Under the pieces are notes generated by a model. That model did not search any database and had not been told where the DNA came from. It worked only from the letters and a program-made list of their open reading frames with translations. Shown one piece after another: positions 60,309-64,000 of a DNA stretch of 64,000 nt. Source of the stretch: Mya arenaria (taxonomy: Eukaryota > Mollusca > Bivalvia > Myida > Myidae). Numbering within the stretch: the stretch's first letter is position 1; the number at the start of each line of letters is the position of its first letter. Location: assembly GCF_026914265.1 (NCBI RefSeq), contig NC_069135.1:60130738-60194737 (forward strand), written 5' to 3'. The position numbers and the translations under genes are program-made.

Positions 60309-60815
60309 GAGCACAACTTTCACTTTTTCCGAGTCAAAACTGATGAAAATGAGCGAAGTGACGAATGGCGAAGGTGAATAAGACATGTTTGAAACAAAAA
60401 GCGTTGCTCAAAAACGGACGCGCTGTGTTCGCTCAACGACCAACTTAAATATTTCAAAATGAGCAGTTTTGTTGTTTATTAAACAATGCGTGTTTCTAGC
60501 AATATGTTACCAAACCAATTGTGTTAGTTGATTAAGGATGTATACGCTGTTAAAATTTATTTTATGAATGTACGAATACGAAAAACAAATTTGTGCTCGA
60601 AAAAAAATCTCTCTACCTAAATGCATTGTTAAATTCATTTATTTTACGTCTGTGTCGTTAGCTCTTTGATAATTTTGCTGATCATTGATCCAATGCATAA
60701 TGTAACCAGTATATGTTTATAATGAACTATGATCATTCATGTGTTAATATAATCTCATTATTTTATTTATGGAGTTTGCAATGTGCGGTGCTTTTGAAAT
60801 GCATACATTCTGTTC

Positions 60816-60821
60816 AGTAAA
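60816..60821 (+). terminator. Variant poly(A) signal AGTAAA of fourth copy
   Basis: Lies at the position aligned with AATAAA of the other copies (GAAATGCATACATTCTGTTC before AGTAAAATGC). AGTAAA is a known weaker variant. Confidence 0.5.
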
Positions 60822-60829
60822 ATGCAAAT

Positions 60830-62670
60830 TAAATGCTTTGTATGACCTTTCTCTACTTATTTTAATATTTTGCTTGTCAATCAAGCTAGATCGAATATAT
60901 TTAACCCCGGACCAACATAGAAGTTATGCAAAGGAAACAATAAACCTAGCTGGCAAACCTTTAACGAAGATCAAGCTAAGATTCACAAAGCTTACGTCTA
61001 ATAGACGATGGACACACATTGTATAAAACAACACAGACAAAACACAGATGCATCTTTACATCAAAACAAAATTGAAATATTCGGATCAAATAACTGGAAT
61101 AGACACTAATTGTCCAATTCCATTCATTTAAATGACGCTCTTCATAAAAAAAACATTAACTGGATTGGCGGAAAGAAATCACTGACCATAGATAATCAGA
61201 ATATAGCATGAGAGTATTTGAGAGTTTGGGGTATTTCTATAACAATTTATTAATCAATTAATTTAGTAATAACAAGTTACTTTGTTTTTTCCTTTAACAT
61301 GATTTACTTTGTTCAATTTATATTGGACATATTAACAGCATTTGAACATCAAAGTAATGGAAACCGTGTCGTGGAACCTTTATGTGCCAATGGCAGTTCC
61401 TGACGTTGGTTCCCTTTTTCTTACTTTTGCATCTCCATTTTCGTTACGTAGTTGTAACTTTAAGCTACACGTAAAGTTAAAGTTTATACTATGTTTAAAC
61501 CTCCGTTACGTATCTTTGCTCTAAATTAACAATGTATGTCATGTTGCTTTTATTTTCATCTACTGCGGCACTTTCACAGCAGCGCCATTGCGAACTTATT
61601 ATCGATCTTTGAATATTTTAAGAGACTCATGGACGTTTTAAGCTTCAGATACCGAAAAAATGTAAATACTTATTTCAAAATGTGACCGAAATTGTTCTAC
61701 TTTGCAGACAAAGTGTTAGAAACGTTAATTTATCATTTTAGGCTTGGAGTAAATAAATGTTCAAATGAGTATCTGCCAGTTGATGATTAATATTTTTCAT
61801 AGAAGTGAGTTTAATAACTCAAATTCAACATTTTTAACACAATTGTTGCGCTCATTAATAAATAATAAAACAAAACAGGAGTGCCATTAATCTTCATGGC
61901 TCACACAATTTCATCAATACTTATTTTCGACAAACCTTTTTTATTACGGTTATCCCGAGAGCAAGTTTATTGACAGGGCACATTTTAAAACAAATATTGT
62001 TTTGAACTCGTACTTTCCATACCCGTACCAGCAGAGAAGCAGGTATTCAGTGGTATACACGGATGTTTGTTTTTACAATATCAACTTACTACTTTAATGA
62101 CTATTTTTTATAATATATATATATGCTTACTTTGCAAACTGTTCAAGCACGAAAAATAATACCACAAACATTTTTCCGTGTGAATTTTTAAATCTGATAT
62201 CATTTATAATATTTAATTTAGAATATTATGATATGATGCTTTTGTGACATCCTGTACGATATAACGTATAACGTCGAATTCGGTATGTTAACGCGTATCC
62301 GTCGAAACCGTATAGCGGTCGAGAAGGATGCATGTTTATTCATCAAACGAGACGCGAAACAGGTAGTCAGAAATGCATCTTACCGTGATATTTAATTCAT
62401 AGTGAAATCTGCTTTCATAAGTTCAATGTTTAAACGCATCGCTTTAATTTTCAACCAATAAAACTGCACTCAGATTTTACATAATAGTTCCCGGAACTGC
62501 CATTCAAGAAATGACGTCATCAATGAATAATTATAATCATATTTTTATATCAATGAGTGAGTGCATTTTCTTAAATATAAACACAATTAATGCATTTAAT
62601 AAACTTCTTTTGGAAAAGTGTACGTTCATTAAACTAGTAAGTTGATATTGTAAAATAACTTAAAAACAAA
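60830..62670. other. Intergenic stretch without recognised gene
   Basis: AT-rich; nothing supported. Confidence 0.4.
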
Positions 62671-62674
62671 TCCG

Positions 62675-63215
62675 TGTTTAGCACTCAACACCTGCTACTC
62701 TGATGGTACGGGTTCGTGTGCAGCACTCACACCTGCTACTCTGATGGTACGGGTTCGTGTGCAGCACTCACACCTGCTACTCTGATGGTACGGGTTCGTG
62801 TGCAGCACTCACACCTGCTACTCTGATGGTACGAGTACGTGTGTAGCACTCAACACCTGCTACTCTGATGGTACGAGTACGTGTGTAGCACTCACACCTG
62901 CTACTCTGATGGTACGAGTACGTGTGCAGCACTCATACCTGCTACTCTGATGATACGAGTACGTGTGCAGCACGCAACACCTGCTGCTCTACTGGTACGG
63001 GTCCATGTGTAGCACTCAACACCTGCTACTCTGATGGTACGGGTCCATGTGTAGCACTCAACACCTGCTACTCTGGTGGTACGGGTCCATTTGTAGCACT
63101 CAGCACCTGCTACTCTGATGGTAAGGGCCCATGTGTAGCACTCAACACCTGCTACTCTACTGGTACGGGTCCATGTGTAGCATTCAAGACCTGCTACGCT
63201 GATGGTTATGGTATG
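62675..63215 (+). repeat. 41/42-bp minisatellite with an open cysteine-rich frame in its right half
   Basis: Thirteen units of CACCTGCTACTCTGATGGTACGGGTTCGTGTGTAGCACTCAA. Unit-to-unit spacings are 41, 41, 41, 42, 41, 41, then six times 42 bp. From 62,922 the in-frame units read a 14-residue repeat (NTCYSDGTGPCVAL) up to a stop at about 63,242. The left half cannot code as one frame because of the 41-bp units. No splice sites or start context that would make it a convincing gene. Confidence 0.9.
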
Positions 63216-63920
63216 GAAAACAAAAGAAGCATAATTTGTTAAATACGGTGTTTTGTATTTTCACAGTTGAATATGAAAAAAAAAGAGTTTGATAAGCATA
63301 TTTTTCGAATTCACATCTGTTGTGTTTTCCTATCATGCAAGAACTATTGGATCAAATGATACCGAGTCTTGCAACGCTTATCAATTAACCTTGTTAAAAG
63401 TAAATATATAGAAAAAGAATCATGCATTATATTGTAAGAATAGGCAAAGTCATTTGGTCAAACGAAAGATACATTTTGTCTGAATATGTTTATATTGTTA
63501 TTACCATTGTTGTTATTTTTGGTGTTGTTGCTGGTAATGCCGCAGCTATTTTTATTCGAACTGCGGTTAAACATTTAAATCCGGCAAATTATCAACTTAT
63601 GAAACAAGATGTTTGATTTTTGCGAGAAATATTGTTGACATTTGAAACAGATTAAAATATGTTTATAATATTACCGGGGTTTCCTTTAGTCAACAAAACT
63701 TAAAACTGCGAAGAACCAGGTATTTATGATTTATGTATAAGACATTACATTGTTTAAACTTTAATTAAAATGTAAACAGGTCTTAACACGTCAACTGTTG
63801 ACGTAAAATTTCTGTATCCTTAAACGCATTGAAACAAATAAAGAACACGTTCTATTTGTTCTTATCAGTTATAATGAGCAATACTGAAGCAATAGATTAA
63901 GGGGAGCGGTAGTAAAATCA
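63216..63920. other. Intergenic stretch, one doubtful small frame
   Basis: AT-rich. A 64-codon plus frame at 63,422-63,616 contains one hydrophobic segment; see findings. Otherwise nothing recognised. Confidence 0.35.
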
Positions 63921-63924
63921 GGCT

Positions 63925-64000
63925 TATCTAAATCTAATACTCACCAACGTTATTAAGTGAACAGCGCATATTTACGTTGCTAGGCATGTTAGAAAGCCCC
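63925..64000 (+). promoter_or_regulatory. Start of a fifth CBM14-type promoter, cut by the window end
   Basis: TTGCTAGGCATGTTAGAAAGCCCC (63,977-64,000) matches the block GCTAGGCCTGCTAGAAAGCCCC at 58,356-58,377, and the preceding AGTGAACAGCGCATATTTACG resembles GAAGAGTGCATATTAACGATG there. With the spacing of the fourth copy, a TATA box would fall at about 64,025 and an ATG at about 64,230. Confidence 0.65.

Overview
The window is nuclear DNA from an animal, most likely a bivalve mollusc. This is an inference from four signs: spliced genes for secreted multi-domain chitin-binding (CBM14/peritrophin-A) proteins, intronless RING-less B-box/coiled-coil/propeller (TRIM-like) genes of the kind greatly expanded in bivalves, very AT-rich intergenic DNA, and dense short interspersed and tandem repeats of bivalve type. 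No species can be named from sequence alone.

Layout. (1) 1-19,705: two tandem segmental copies of a locus, unit A (1 to about 11,990, left end outside the window) and unit B (about 11,991-19,705). Each carries a 68-bp tandem array, then a CBM14 gene, then about 5 kb of noncoding DNA that contains an older internal duplication. Unit B's gene is whole (13,325-15,082). Unit A's has lost its promoter, start codon, signal peptide and half of its first domain in one clean deletion. Unit A also carries two MITEs and an approximately 3 kb insertion that are absent from B, so B shows the empty sites. (2) 19.7-28.1 kb: no host gene seen. It holds degenerate repeats, a segment duplicated again at 44.4-45.6 kb, minus-strand LINE 3' fragments inside a 1.1-kb tandem duplication, and an unidentified minus-strand coding remnant. 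(3) 28.1-43.8 kb: two intronless B-box genes about 9.8 kb apart, on a tandem duplication with shared flanks, separated by a 144-bp tandem array, SINE-like elements and a GC-rich coding-like patch. (4) 43.8-50.9 kb: minisatellites, MITEs and hairpins. (5) 51.5-64.0 kb: two further whole CBM14 genes, a 5'-truncated LINE with an ATT tail, a 42-bp minisatellite and, at the very end, the start of a promoter like those of the other CBM14 genes, predicting a fifth copy just beyond the window.

The CBM14 genes share one architecture: four exons, intron phases 1-1-2, a TATA promoter about 206-223 bp before the ATG, and a final cysteine codon split across the last intron so that exon 4 adds one base and the stop. 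The predicted products are secreted, 323-326 residues long, with 28 cysteines in the copy I counted. They fit extracellular chitin binding (shell, gut or cuticle-like matrix); tissue and role cannot be read from the sequence. The two B-box proteins lack a RING finger and are likely cytoplasmic scaffold or regulatory proteins.
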